64,000 nt of DNA from Virgibacillus proomii (lineage in GTDB: Bacteria; Bacillota; Bacilli; Bacillales; Amphibacillaceae), in NCBI RefSeq assembly GCF_900162615.1, contig NZ_FUFN01000010.1:1680149-1744148 (forward strand), written 5' to 3'. A program made the translations under genes and the position numbers. This document shows, piece after piece, positions 1 to 7,974 of this stretch (positions are counted from its first letter, which is position 1; the number at the start of each line of letters is the position of its first letter). A model generated the notes under the pieces. That model searched no databases and was not told the DNA's origin. It was given only the letters and a program-made list of their open reading frames with translations.

Positions 1-204
1 AATAGCTCGATTCTGCCGTTTGTTATGTCTGTTGGATTTACGATTGCCGGTTTTGGTTTTATTTATCAACCGGATAATAGAACATGGCTATTAGCGGTAT
101 TTATTGGTATGGGAATCGCTTTAGGTTCCATGTTAATCCGATCATTAAAAGACGACCACGGCTATTATATTAGCAAGGAAGAACTTGAAAAGGAGGCGAA
201 CTAG
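1..204 (+). CDS. ctaD: Cytochrome c oxidase subunit I, C-terminal end (partial)
   Basis: Only the last 67 codons are in the window, so the gene is cut by the left edge. The visible part has two hydrophobic segments (about residues 4-20 and 27-43 of the fragment) and a charged tail ending EELEKEAN. Bacillus caa3-type subunit I carries extra C-terminal membrane helices of this kind, which correspond to the first helices of subunit III in other organisms; this agrees with the short subunit III that follows. Its stop codon touches the ctaE start, and the ctaE ribosome binding site (AAAAGGAGG) lies inside its last codons, so the two are translationally linked. Identification rests on the tail plus ctaE/ctaF context; catalytic residues are outside the window. 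Confidence 0.85.
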   Translation, partial: NSSILPFVMSVGFTIAGFGFIYQPDNRTWLLAVFIGMGIALGSMLIRSLKDDHGYYISKEELEKEAN

Positions 205-828
205 ATGAGTCATGACCATTCCTTAAATCCAGAAACGATGCCACAGGAGCCGGAAAAAGCAACACTGGAAGGAAAAAATAAATTCTTTGGTCTATGGTTC
301 TTCCTCGGAGGAGAAACCGTATTATTTGCTAGTCTTTTTGGTACGTTTTTAGCTTTGCGTAACTCAACAGCAAATGGTCCAACTGGTGATGATATTTTTG
401 GATTAGGGCTTGTTTTTATTATGACAATGCTGTTACTAACCAGTTCATTAACTAGTGTTTATGCCATGTATCATATGAAAAACAATGATTTTAAAAAGAT
501 GCAATTATGGCTTGCTGTTACTGCATTTTTAGGTATTGGATTTTTAGGCTGTGAAATCTATGAATTTTATCATTATATTACTGACTTTGGGTTTACGTTT
601 CGATCATCGGCATTTGGCTCCGCCTTCTATACCCTTGTAGGGTTTCATGGGGGACACGTAGTATTTGGACTAAGCTGGCTTATTGCTCTACTGGTTCGGA
701 ATGCAAAGCGAGGACTAAACTTATACAACGCACCAAAATTCAATACATTTAGCTTGTATTGGCACTTTATTGACGTTGTATGGGTATTTATTTTTACCGT
801 TGTTTACTTGATGGGAAAGGTGGGTTAA
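205..828 (+). CDS. ctaE: Cytochrome c oxidase (caa3-type) subunit III
   Basis: Heme-copper oxidase subunit III, a membrane subunit that supports the catalytic core of the terminal oxidase reducing oxygen to water. The 207-residue protein has about five membrane helices (roughly 28-50, 66-90, 100-122, 140-164, 184-204). Family signatures are GFHGGH at 146-151 and YWHFIDVVW at 185-193. It lacks the first two helices of seven-helix subunit III proteins, the usual Bacillus arrangement where these are fused to subunit I. The ATG directly follows the ctaD stop with a strong Shine-Dalgarno, and the stop directly abuts ctaF. Part of the ctaDEF end of the operon. Confidence 0.96.
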   Translation: MSHDHSLNPETMPQEPEKATLEGKNKFFGLWFFLGGETVLFASLFGTFLALRNSTANGPTGDDIFGLGLVFIMTMLLLTSSLTSVYAMYHMKNNDFKKMQLWLAVTAFLGIGFLGCEIYEFYHYITDFGFTFRSSAFGSAFYTLVGFHGGHVVFGLSWLIALLVRNAKRGLNLYNAPKFNTFSLYWHFIDVVWVFIFTVVYLMGKVG

Positions 829-1146
829 ATGATGACAGACAATACGAATTTTAACTCATTTCAAAAGCAGAGAAATAAAGAGGAAATGAAAAGACAGCTG
901 ATTGCATTTATATTAATGATTGGCTTTACGATAGTAGCTTTTGCAATTGTAGCGACTGGTTCCATGCAAAAAATGTTCGCAGTACCATTGCTGCTTATTA
1001 TGGCTGTTGTTCAAGTTGGATTTCAATTTTACTATTTTATGCATATGAAAGACAAAGGACATGAGTTTCCTGCTTTAATGATTTATAGTGGTGTATGGGC
1101 AGCAATATTAACCATAGCAGCTCTTGTAGCAATTGTTTGGTGGTAG
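829..1146 (+). CDS. ctaF: Cytochrome c oxidase subunit IV (CtaF/QoxD-like)
   Basis: Small accessory membrane subunit of the caa3 oxidase, 105 residues, with three predicted helices (about 23-44, 50-71, 78-103) and the conserved segment FYYFMHMKD around residues 67-75. Bacterial subunit IV has no redox centre and is thought to help assembly or stability. The start is directly after the ctaE stop; a second in-frame ATG three bases later could also serve. An intrinsic terminator follows within a few bases, so this is the end of the cta operon. Confidence 0.93.
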   Translation: MMTDNTNFNSFQKQRNKEEMKRQLIAFILMIGFTIVAFAIVATGSMQKMFAVPLLLIMAVVQVGFQFYYFMHMKDKGHEFPALMIYSGVWAAILTIAALVAIVWW

Positions 1147-1147
1147 A

Positions 1148-1178
1148 AAGGTCGGGGGAGAACATCCCGATCTTTTTG
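1148..1178 (+). terminator. Intrinsic terminator of the cta operon
   Basis: A seven-pair stem (GGTCGGG with CCCGATC, one G-U pair) around a GAGAACAT-type loop is followed by five T. It begins two bases after the ctaF stop. A copy of repeat family A starts immediately after the T-tract. Confidence 0.85.
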
Positions 1179-1269
1179 TACTATAGGAAACTATAAAACT
1201 TTAGGCTTTATAGTATAAGAAAAACTACAGTTTTCGCTAAAAGACTTGGCGACAAGCCAAGTTTTTCTA
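1179..1269 (+). repeat. Repeat family A, copy 1 (after cta terminator)
   Basis: About 91 bp starting TACTATAGGAAA and ending AAGTTTTTCTA. Internal pairing: ACTATA with TATAGT in the 5' half, and CTTGGC-GACAA-GCCAAG followed by TTTTTCT at the 3' end, which has the form of an intrinsic terminator. AGAAAAACT and AGTTTTTCT could also close an outer helix. Near-identical copies occur after other terminators in this window. No coding potential seen. Confidence 0.85.
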
Positions 1270-1300
1270 CTTTTACTGTTTAGGGTATCTGTTTCTTTTT

Positions 1301-1460
1301 GCTAGGACGCCTCGTCTAGTTTAAGCGCTCGTGTTACTAGCAAATTTCGATCTTTCCTACGATAGGTTAAATTGGTACTTTCCGTTGCCATTTCTTTAAC
1401 TTGTCAAAGGTTTGCCGTTTGTACGTCACTAACCGAGCGCTTCTAGCTTTTGTTGATTCA
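1301..1460 (+). repeat. Compact C/D repeat unit with inverted ends (gap 1147-1550)
   Basis: This fills most of the rest of the 404-bp gap before ctaG. It begins with the C-type end (TCTAGTTTAAGCGCTCG) and closes with the D-type end (CGAGCGCTTCTAGCTTTTGT), so the ends form an inverted repeat of about nine bases (AAGCGCTCG/CGAGCGCTT). The interior is much shorter than in the long units near 43 and 51 kb. Bases 1461-1550 hold the ctaG leader with a TATAAT-like hexamer at 1513-1518 but no good -35 match. Confidence 0.6.
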
Positions 1461-1550
1461 ATCTGTTGTTAAGTTGTCAAATTAGAAATGTTTAAGTGTT
1501 TTCAAAATAAATTATAATAAAAGGACAATCCTTTTTAGGGGTGAATAATC

Positions 1551-2459
1551 ATGTGGCTAGAGTTAGAGATATTTGGTTTTCGTGCACTGTGGAGTCCCTA
1601 CTTTATGGTGTTTGTTATAAGTTTAGCACTGGCATATTTTCTTATAACCGGGCCATTTCGCCATAAATTTAGCGGAGGAGAGAGACCAACAGCTAAACAG
1701 CAAATTATGTTTTATTCCGCCATGGTACTGTTGTATGCTGTAAAGGGCGGACCAACGGATTTACTATCGCATATCATGTTGACCGCACATATGATACAAA
1801 TGGCAATATTTTACTTGGTCTTCCCAATTCTTGTTATAAAAGGAATTCCAGAATGGATTTGGAGAAAGGTTTTATATGCTCCGATTATTAAGCCAGTTGT
1901 TCAGTTGTTAACGAAGCCGATAATTTCTTTGTTGCTATTTAATGGCTTATTTTCATTTTACCATATTCCTGCAGTGTTTAATTTTGCTAAATCATCACAG
2001 TTAGCACATACTTTTATTTCTTTAATCATCCTATTTGCTGCTTTTATGGTTTGGATGCCAGTTCTCGCACCAATTAAAGAACTAAATAGAATGCGTCCAT
2101 TAGTTAAAATCTTTTATATTTTTGCGAATGGTGTATTGCTTACACCGGCTTGTGCGCTTATTATATTTGCTGATAAGCCATTATTTGCAACGTATACTCA
2201 AGATGGAGCCTGGTTACAAGCACTTGCATTGTGTGTACCTGGAGATGTACTTGATGGACTTGCTGTACAAATCAGTGGTCCAGAAATGTTTTCACCAATG
2301 AGTATCTTGGAAGATCAGCAATTGGGTGGAATCATTATGAAGGTTATACAGGAAATGACGTATGGTATTATTTTGGGGAGAGTATTCTTTAAATGGTTTA
2401 GTGATGAAAGTGTAAAGAAGATTGATCCAGTACCAGCAGAACTTCAACACATACAGTGA
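1551..2459 (+). CDS. ctaG: Cytochrome c oxidase assembly factor CtaG
   Basis: CtaG of the caa3_CtaG family, a polytopic membrane protein needed in Bacillus for making active caa3 oxidase, probably in copper-centre assembly. The 302-residue protein has about seven hydrophobic helices. The pattern SHIMLTAHMIQM (around 75-86) carries the spaced histidines typical of the family, and LEDQQLGGIIMK occurs near residue 255. The start has AGGGGTGA upstream at good spacing. It lies downstream of ctaF as in B. subtilis but is separated by a terminator and repeats, so it is probably transcribed separately. Confidence 0.93.
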   Translation: MWLELEIFGFRALWSPYFMVFVISLALAYFLITGPFRHKFSGGERPTAKQQIMFYSAMVLLYAVKGGPTDLLSHIMLTAHMIQMAIFYLVFPILVIKGIPEWIWRKVLYAPIIKPVVQLLTKPIISLLLFNGLFSFYHIPAVFNFAKSSQLAHTFISLIILFAAFMVWMPVLAPIKELNRMRPLVKIFYIFANGVLLTPACALIIFADKPLFATYTQDGAWLQALALCVPGDVLDGLAVQISGPEMFSPMSILEDQQLGGIIMKVIQEMTYGIILGRVFFKWFSDESVKKIDPVPAELQHIQ

Positions 2460-2544
2460 TTTATAGTTCCTGTCTATGTCTAATTGAGGGGCGGGAACGT
2501 TTCCTTCTTTTAACATTTAAAAGTAAGTGACATCATAAATAGGA

Positions 2545-2765
2545 ATATTTATCCCACGTGCTGTAAGACTTCTGCTTTAAGAGCTATAGAGAATACAAGG
2601 AAGTCTAAATGGGAGATGACGGAAACCTACTGCCCGATTCGTTCAAGTTGAAAGGACAAGGAAAACTTCGGTAGCGATACTTCGCGGTTTCTCAAGGACA
2701 GAGTTCTACGGCAGCAATACATCGCTTATACCTTTGTTTCTGCTGTTTATTCAGTAGGGGATAAA
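2545..2765 (+). repeat. Degenerate B/D repeat mosaic (gap 2460-2879)
   Basis: The gap between ctaG and the DUF420 gene holds a decayed B 5' module (CCCACGTGCTGTAAGACTTC through TAAATGGGAGATGACGG), then the junction CCCGATTCGTTC and D-type sequence (GGACAAGGAAAACTTCGG, then a GCAATACATCGC block). A fragment TGAATGAAGTTTTT, resembling the B 3' end, occurs at about 2779-2792. No gene or clear promoter is seen. Confidence 0.55.
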
Positions 2766-2879
2766 GGAAAAATATACTGAATGAAGTTTTTGTTTTAATT
2801 AAATGTTATCAAGAGGTACGTTTGTATGTAAGTTGTTGTTTGGCTTCATATATAGGAGATAGAGAGAAAGGAGAATTAG

Positions 2880-3335
2880 ATGCCTGTTTTACCAACGATA
2901 AGTACTTCGTTTATTATATTAAGTGCTATTTTAGTAGCAATTGGTTGGCGTTTTATAATAAAAGGTCAACCAGAAAAACATAAAAAAACAATGATAGCTG
3001 CTGCAATTAGTGCATTGCTGTTTTTTATCATTTACGCATCTCGAACAATCTTTATTGGAAATACTAGCTTTGGAGGTCCAGATCACCTGGAAATCTATTA
3101 TACGATTTTTCTAATCTTCCATATTATACTTGCTACGGTAGGCGCTATTTTTGGTATTGTAACCTTGATATTAGCTTTCAAACGAAAAATCAGTGTGCAT
3201 AGAAAAGTTGGACCTGTAACTAGCATTATTTGGTTCTTTACTGCTGTAACTGGGATAGCGGTATATTTATTATTATATATTTTGTATGATGGCGGCGAAA
3301 CAACAAGTTTAATTAAGGCCATCTTGGGCACCTAA
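2880..3335 (+). CDS. DUF420 family membrane protein
   Basis: A 151-residue integral membrane protein with four to five predicted helices (about 8-27, 38-57, 72-98, 112-136). The spacing of polar residues (RFIIKGQPEKHKKTM, HRKVGPVT) fits the DUF420 family, often found beside cytochrome oxidase assembly genes such as ctaG and ctaB in Bacillales. Its biochemical function is not established. The start is preceded by AAAGGAG at normal spacing, and a strong terminator follows directly. A role linked to the neighbouring oxidase genes is inferred from position only. Confidence 0.8.
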   Translation: MPVLPTISTSFIILSAILVAIGWRFIIKGQPEKHKKTMIAAAISALLFFIIYASRTIFIGNTSFGGPDHLEIYYTIFLIFHIILATVGAIFGIVTLILAFKRKISVHRKVGPVTSIIWFFTAVTGIAVYLLLYILYDGGETTSLIKAILGT

Positions 3336-3368
3336 AAAAGGTTGGAACAGAACGTTCCAACCTTTTTT
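3336..3368 (+). terminator. Intrinsic terminator after DUF420 gene
   Basis: A perfect stem AAGGTTGGAAC / GTTCCAACCTT with a five-base loop and a six-T tract, starting at the stop codon. A-rich sequence on the left arm would let it also work for the opposite strand. Repeat A copy 2 follows at once. Confidence 0.93.
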
Positions 3369-3369
3369 A

Positions 3370-3459
3370 TACTATAGGAAAGTATAAAGTTTTTAGGTTT
3401 ATAGTATAAGAAAAACTACAGCTTTCGCTAAAGACTTAGCGACAAGCCAAGTTTTTCTA
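3370..3459 (+). repeat. Repeat family A, copy 2
   Basis: A 90-bp near-identical copy of family A in the same orientation as the preceding gene, starting two bases after the terminator T-tract. It ends with the CTTAGCGACAAGCC-type hairpin and TTTTTCTA; one base in the left arm of that hairpin differs from other copies (CTTAGC instead of CTTGGC), which weakens the stem. Confidence 0.88.
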
Positions 3460-3607
3460 AGGTTTGTCAAGAATTAATTTGGGTATATTCAAATGCTATA
3501 ATCTAAAGCAGTTGCTTTCTAACTGTTGCTCTTTATTTTCCGCAAAGCGAAGCCCCTCAGAGATAGAAAGACAAAATATCCTCGTGTAGAGTGCTGTTCA
3601 CATACTT

Positions 3608-4696
3608 TTATATTTTAATCTTCCATTTTATTATCCCTGCTTCTTTTGCCGAAGTAAACGCGATAATGATAAGTGGTCCTAAAATAAACCCTAATAAACC
3701 AAGCAATTTCAAGCCGATAAACATAGATATCAAGGTTGCTAATGGAGAAAGTCCTATATGTTGCCCCATGACTTTCGGTTCGACTGTTCTACGAATAGCA
3801 AGCAATATAACAGCTAATACAGCCAGTTGTATAGCCACAGTAGTATCCCCAGCCATCAGCATAAATAAAGACCATGGTCCAAGGATGACGATCGAACCAA
3901 TTATAGGAATCAAATCAATGATCCAAATAATTAAAGACATAATAATCGCTACTTCTGGTACAATGATGAACAATCCAATTAACGTGACTGCTAAAATAAT
4001 AAGACTAACAAGAAACTGTGCTTTAAAAAATCCTAGAAAGACACTAGCTAGTCGATTATTCATAAATGAGACCTTTTCGGCTGTTTCTTTTGTCATCATC
4101 TGATACATTTTTGCTTTTAGTATTGGTAATTCTAACATAAATAAAAATAAGGCGATTAAGTATACGATGAAACTAATTAAATATTGAGGAATTGAAGCAA
4201 AAAGCTGCGCAATCCTTTCAAAGGTGATGGTTTCTTTTGCTGTCGTACTTAACGCATGAAGGTTTGTTTCAATACTAGAAGAAACCTGTTTAACAAATTC
4301 ATCTGGTAAATCATCGGTGTATTGTTGAAGTTGGGCTTCCCAATTTTCATAAATCCGATTCAATTCGTTGAAGTGTCCGGGTACATCTTCAACAAAATTA
4401 ACAACTTGTGTCACGACCCTTGTAATAGTAAACGTACCTAAAACACCAAAAATGATTAAAAATAATAGGAAAACGATAGTTACAGATATTTTACGATTAA
4501 CTTTTAAGCGCTTTTGGATGAGCCGTACAACTGGGTTTAGAAAAAGAGCAGTTATAAAGGCAACGATTAATGGAATAGAAATCGGTAAAATGAAAATAAA
4601 AAATAGAATTACTAATATAACTAATAGAATTAATGTTAAATGGCGTTTAGTTAGATTGCGAAACAACGTAATAAAATAGCTCCTTTCATCAGACAA
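3608..4696 (-). CDS. AI-2E family transporter (YtvI/TqsA-type permease)
   Basis: A 362-residue polytopic membrane protein of the AI-2E exporter superfamily (PF01594-type): two N-terminal helix pairs (about 20-70), a central soluble stretch (about 85-165) and a C-terminal membrane bundle with PLATLISMFIGLKLLG near residues 319-334. Family members export or exchange small molecules or ions, but the substrate cannot be told from sequence. The longest frame begins with TTG and has no ribosome binding site before it; a good AAAGGAG lies inside the frame, seven bases before an ATT codon (about 4672) and 13 before a TTG (about 4666), so the true start is probably 24-30 bases further in. It stands alone on the minus strand. 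Confidence 0.82.
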   Translation of the reverse strand: MSDERSYFITLFRNLTKRHLTLILLVILVILFFIFILPISIPLIVAFITALFLNPVVRLIQKRLKVNRKISVTIVFLLFLIIFGVLGTFTITRVVTQVVNFVEDVPGHFNELNRIYENWEAQLQQYTDDLPDEFVKQVSSSIETNLHALSTTAKETITFERIAQLFASIPQYLISFIVYLIALFLFMLELPILKAKMYQMMTKETAEKVSFMNNRLASVFLGFFKAQFLVSLIILAVTLIGLFIIVPEVAIIMSLIIWIIDLIPIIGSIVILGPWSLFMLMAGDTTVAIQLAVLAVILLAIRRTVEPKVMGQHIGLSPLATLISMFIGLKLLGLLGFILGPLIIIAFTSAKEAGIIKWKIKI

Positions 4697-4849
4697 ACAA
4701 TAACATACTTATAAAAAATATAGCATTAATCAACGCGTTTGAACAGAAGAATTAATTTGGATAGAAAAAAATTGTCTTTATCTTTATCATGCAGTAAATG
4801 AAACAGGTTAAAAGATTTGGTATGGAGGAGAAAGTTTGAAATAAAGTGT

Positions 4850-5150
4850 TGAAAAGAGTAGCTTAAAGAAGTATTTATTCCCCCGTAAGATGCCTGCTTG
4901 AAGAATTATAGAAAATACGAAAAAGTCGTGGGGATAAGCACTAAATGCCCAATTCCTTCGGGTCGATAGGAAAAACTCGACAGTGATACGTCGCATTTCT
5001 TTTTCAAGGATAAGTAAGACTTCTTGGTTAAACATCGTGTTTTTCAACGCCTTCCGAGCTGATAGCCTATATTCTACTTCTATCAGTAGAAAACTAATAC
5101 TGAAAGAAGTTTCATTTATGGTAACACCTAATATGATCAATATAAAAAGG
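4850..5150 (+). repeat. Degenerate B/D repeat mosaic (gap 4697-5297)
   Basis: Decayed B/D sequence: CCCCCGTAAGATGCCTG, then AAATGCCCAATTCCTTCGGG, D-like AGGAAAAACTCGACAGTG and a 3' end CTGAAAGAAGTTTCATTTAT like the B terminus. An open frame of about 110 codons crosses it on the minus strand but has no homology I recognise and is only repeat sequence. At about 5188-5230 an imperfect inverted repeat (GATCCC...GGGATC with inner CTCC/GGAG) lacks a T-tract. Confidence 0.5.
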
Positions 5151-5297
5151 CGGTAATATTAACTCTAAAATTAGTTAAAGGATAGTTGATCCCTTTTCTC
5201 CCGACTCAAAGTCCAAGGAGAGTAGGGATCGTGATTTACATTGCATTCGATAATAAAATTCTGTGTTGAATGATAAATGAGAAGATAACTGCACAGA

Positions 5298-5663
5298 CTA
5301 TTGTTTAAGTAGCTCGATTTCTGTTTTTAATTTAGTAACTAAATGATTAGCTCGTTCTACAATATCATCTGGAAAGTTTTCTTCTTCACCATATTCAACA
5401 CCGTGAGGATAGTAATGTTTTCCTAATAATGGCGTCATCAGTTTAATAATAGCGTTTCCACGGTCAACATCACCTTCAATGGCATAACCTTGAATGCGAA
5501 TATAGTATGTAATGTTTTTTTCTGAAGAATCAATTCGGTAATCGTATGTCACACGCTCATAGTCCCATTGCTCTGCCCGGATAAAAGCGTGTTTTCCCGT
5601 TATATGATCTAGTGCTTTTATGTCAATGACCAGATCCTCTAATCCAGTATTTTCTAATTTCAT
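5298..5663 (-). CDS. ylbA: YugN-like family protein (YlbA position)
   Basis: A 121-residue soluble protein without signal peptide or membrane segment. Sequence type (N-terminal ENTGLEDLVIDI, central WDYERVTYDYRI, C-terminal helical region) and length fit the YugN-like family. It sits between the cta genes and ylbC, where B. subtilis has ylbA, also about 120 residues. Function unknown. The start ATG has GGTGAGGTGGG upstream. Transcribed alone, away from ylbC. The gene name is given by position and family and is less certain than the family call. Confidence 0.7.
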   Translation of the reverse strand: MKLENTGLEDLVIDIKALDHITGKHAFIRAEQWDYERVTYDYRIDSSEKNITYYIRIQGYAIEGDVDRGNAIIKLMTPLLGKHYYPHGVEYGEEENFPDDIVERANHLVTKLKTEIELLKQ

Positions 5664-5717
5664 TTTCCCACCTCACCTCTTTGTCCTCATGATACTATAT
5701 TAGTATGAAACGTAACA

Positions 5718-6232
5718 ACTTTCAAGAACAAAAGCGAATAGTGATCGTTTGGCAGTGTTCAAATTGGAGAACTTCTAACCGAAATAAAGGGAAGCTCCAT
5801 TTAAGGAGTGCTTTTCTCCTTAAAAAAGAAAAACGCTTTTTCAGCGTGCGAAGTCTATTCAAGAAGCTTTTCTTGTCCTTGAAAAAGAAGAACACTTTTT
5901 CAGCGTGCGAAGTATCGCTGACGTAGCTTTCCTTGTCCTGTCGCGCTAAAGAATCGGAAATTTAGAAAACGCTTCTCTCATAAAGCTTCAAAATAATAAG
6001 CAGATTTTTCAAATAAGAGAATACGACTTCTTACATTGGGGATAAAGGAAATATGTCCCCCGCAACAGGTGTATGCCGATACTTGAGCGGCAAGCTCGCT
6101 TTTAGTCGGTCTTCCTTTGGATTCGATGCCGATGTTGTATGTAGGAAGAAGCGCGAAGTTTGCTACAACTTGAGCGCTTAAGCTAGACGATGCTCCTTTC
6201 AAAAGAAAAGATATCCACCATGTATTTCTTAG
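5718..6232 (-). repeat. Composite D-B-C repeat unit (gap 5664-6362)
   Basis: Read on the minus strand this is one C-B-D unit: C about 6045-6225 (AAGCGCTCAAGTTGTAGCAA and a CGGC-rich hairpin), a decayed B 5' module about 5955-6040, and D about 5726-5950 with two tandem blocks containing CTTTTTCAGCGTGCGAAGT. The outer ends GAACAAAAGCGAATAG and CGCTTAAGCTAGACGA resemble the inverted ends of other units. A 73-codon open frame on the plus strand is a by-product of D. The ylbC promoter region lies just right of it. Confidence 0.65.
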
Positions 6233-6259
6233 ATTTATGAACAAGATAAATTAAAACGT

Positions 6260-6288
6260 TTGCCGAAGCGTGAATTTTTTATTATTAT
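6260..6288 (+). promoter_or_regulatory. Possible sigma-A promoter of ylbC
   Basis: TTGCCG (6260-6265), 17 bases, TATTAT (6283-6288). Four of six and five of six consensus bases with ideal spacing, about 75 bases before the ylbC start. Confidence 0.4.
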
Positions 6289-6362
6289 ACTTGTAATAAT
6301 AGAGTAACTAACATTTATTTTATGAAGTAAACATATAATCGTATAAAAAAGGAGAACGAGCG

Positions 6363-7430
6363 ATGCGCTTTATACGAAATCTATTATTGTTGTCTGTTAT
6401 CGCCATAGCAGGATTCTATCTTTTAGAAAAAAATGATATGTCTCCTGATAAAAAAATGAATTCGATTAGTGAAACCGTAAAAGAAAAACAAGAAATGCTT
6501 AAATCAAAAAACGTTCCGGAAAAAAGAGACGCATTGTCCTTAGAAGGGGAATTATTTCAATGGTATGACAAGCCGACGGATCAATTGGTTAAAAAAATTG
6601 GTGAACCTGTTAGAAAGGATCCAAGTGCGTATGGATATACATGGTGGATTTATACCAATGAGGTTGATCAGTATATCCAATTTGGCATCGTTAATGATCG
6701 GGTGAAAACAATTTACGCAACAGGAAAGGGAACGAATATAGAGCCAGTTACCATCGGAGAAAGCTATAAAAAGGTACAGCAGCATTTTAGTTTTCCTGAA
6801 GAACTAAACTATCGTAATGGACTGGCTTCTTATACCTTTAAACTTAAGGAAGAAGATAGAAAAATGCGTCCACTTGTAAAAATATCCGATTCTGTCTTTA
6901 TGCAGCTTTATTTTGATACGTTTACACAAAAACTCTCATCTGTCCGTATATTAGATGTAGATATCCTGTTAAAACATCAGCCTTATGAATTGCAATATCG
7001 GGGAAAACTGCCGGAAAAGCCAAATTTAACAGAAGAAGAATGGGTAAAGGTTGAGGCAGGGATGGAGCGACAGATTTTCGATATTACTAATATTATCAGG
7101 CAGCAGCACGGAAAAGATAAATTAAAATGGGAAGAATCTGTTGGAGAAGTTGCATTTCGACATAGTAAAGATATGGAAGAACATAATTATTTCTCACACT
7201 CCAGTTTAGATGGACGAGGGTTGAAAGAACGGCTGGAGGAAGGAGAGGTCGCATTTGTGGCAGCAGGGGAGAATATTGCTGCACAGTATCCAGATGCAGC
7301 TGCTGCGATGGAAGGATGGTTGAATAGTGAAGGACATAGAGAGGCTTTATTAAATGAAAAATATACGCATTTAGGAGTAGGGGTATATCGTCTTTACTAC
7401 ACGCAAAACTTTTTAGCAAAACCTTTTTAG
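6363..7430 (+). CDS. ylbC: CAP/SCP-domain protein YlbC, membrane-anchored
   Basis: A 355-residue protein with an N-terminal hydrophobic anchor or signal (about 5-21), a CAP-associated N-terminal domain (about 60-195) and a C-terminal CAP/SCP domain (about 235-350). CAP hallmarks: HSKDMEEHNYFSH (His near 266 and 276), GENIA (about 304) and GWLNSEGHREALL (about 318-330). Bacterial CAP proteins act outside the membrane; their activity is largely unknown. AAAGGAG precedes the start. Position matches B. subtilis ylbC. The B. subtilis ylbB (CBS-domain protein) between ylbA and ylbC is absent. A strong terminator follows. Confidence 0.88.
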   Translation: MRFIRNLLLLSVIAIAGFYLLEKNDMSPDKKMNSISETVKEKQEMLKSKNVPEKRDALSLEGELFQWYDKPTDQLVKKIGEPVRKDPSAYGYTWWIYTNEVDQYIQFGIVNDRVKTIYATGKGTNIEPVTIGESYKKVQQHFSFPEELNYRNGLASYTFKLKEEDRKMRPLVKISDSVFMQLYFDTFTQKLSSVRILDVDILLKHQPYELQYRGKLPEKPNLTEEEWVKVEAGMERQIFDITNIIRQQHGKDKLKWEESVGEVAFRHSKDMEEHNYFSHSSLDGRGLKERLEEGEVAFVAAGENIAAQYPDAAAAMEGWLNSEGHREALLNEKYTHLGVGVYRLYYTQNFLAKPF

Positions 7431-7441
7431 AAGTCGATGCC

Positions 7442-7486
7442 AAAAAGTCGGATGCAGCTGAATTATTTTTGCATCCGACTTTTTTA
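7442..7486 (+). terminator. Intrinsic terminator after ylbC
   Basis: A 15-base perfect arm AAAAAGTCGGATGCA with its complement TGCATCCGACTTTTT, loop of about 13 bases, ending in a T-tract. The A-rich left arm makes it possibly bidirectional. Confidence 0.93.
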
Positions 7487-7552
7487 ATCACAAACTATGG
7501 GTACTTACATAGAATATAGTGCATATGACTATGTAGTTGAGAGGTGATCCGT

Positions 7553-7963
7553 ATGAGTAATCGGTCCCTACATCCTTCAGTGATCGAATTTAAACAGTTT
7601 ATTAATAGCCATCCGAAACTGATTGAGGAAATTCGCAAAAGTGGCAAGCCGCTCCAAGAAATATATGAAAAATGGGCTTTACTAGGTGAAGATGATCCAT
7701 ATTGGACAAAATATAAACAACCCAAAAAGGAATCCAATAAAGAGGATAAGAAGCAGCGAGATAGTTCGAAAAAAGGCAAGAACACAGAGCTGTTTAGTCA
7801 ATTGTTGAAGATGACAGAGTCCATCGATTTAGATAAAGTTCAACAGCAAATGGAACATTTTAGCTCATCTATTTCTACGATTCAAGAGCTTATTGGACAA
7901 TTCAAACAAACCAATGATACGAAACAAGCCCCAAATGAACAAATGGGTTGGTTTCGTGATTAA
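7553..7963 (+). CDS. ylbD: YlbD-type putative spore coat protein
   Basis: A 136-residue, charged, soluble protein matching the YlbD-like family: N-terminal LHPSVIEFKQFINSHPKLI, central WALLGEDDPYW (about 40-50), Lys-rich linker and C-terminal coiled-coil-like helix. B. subtilis YlbD is described as a putative coat protein. A GTG nine bases upstream is in frame, but GAGAGGTGA is spaced for the ATG chosen here. First gene of a probable ylbD-ylbE pair; ylbE begins 11 bases after its stop. Confidence 0.82.
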   Translation: MSNRSLHPSVIEFKQFINSHPKLIEEIRKSGKPLQEIYEKWALLGEDDPYWTKYKQPKKESNKEDKKQRDSSKKGKNTELFSQLLKMTESIDLDKVQQQMEHFSSSISTIQELIGQFKQTNDTKQAPNEQMGWFRD

Positions 7964-7974
7964 GGAGCGATAAA

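Noticed and set aside
1179..1269. Repeat A as a group II intron or retron fragment
   Set aside because: At ~90 bp it has no domain V-like hairpin or msr/msd layout that I can recognise, and no reverse transcriptase is in the window; only the terminator placement is similar.
3591..4103. 170-codon frame opposite the AI-2E permease
   Set aside because: It is antisense to a clear membrane-protein gene and its Ile/Asn-rich composition is that of a complementary-strand shadow.
4808..5140. 110-codon minus-strand open frame
   Set aside because: It lies wholly in decayed B/D sequence, without ribosome binding site or recognisable protein features.
5188..5230. Inverted repeat below ylbA as terminator
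   Set aside because: The arms GATCCC/GGGATC with CTCC/GGAG are interrupted, the loop is long and neither strand has a T-tract.
5705..5926. 73-codon open frame with repeated FSACEV-like text
   Set aside because: It is block D translated twice; the same text occurs in other D copies in other frames and with stops.
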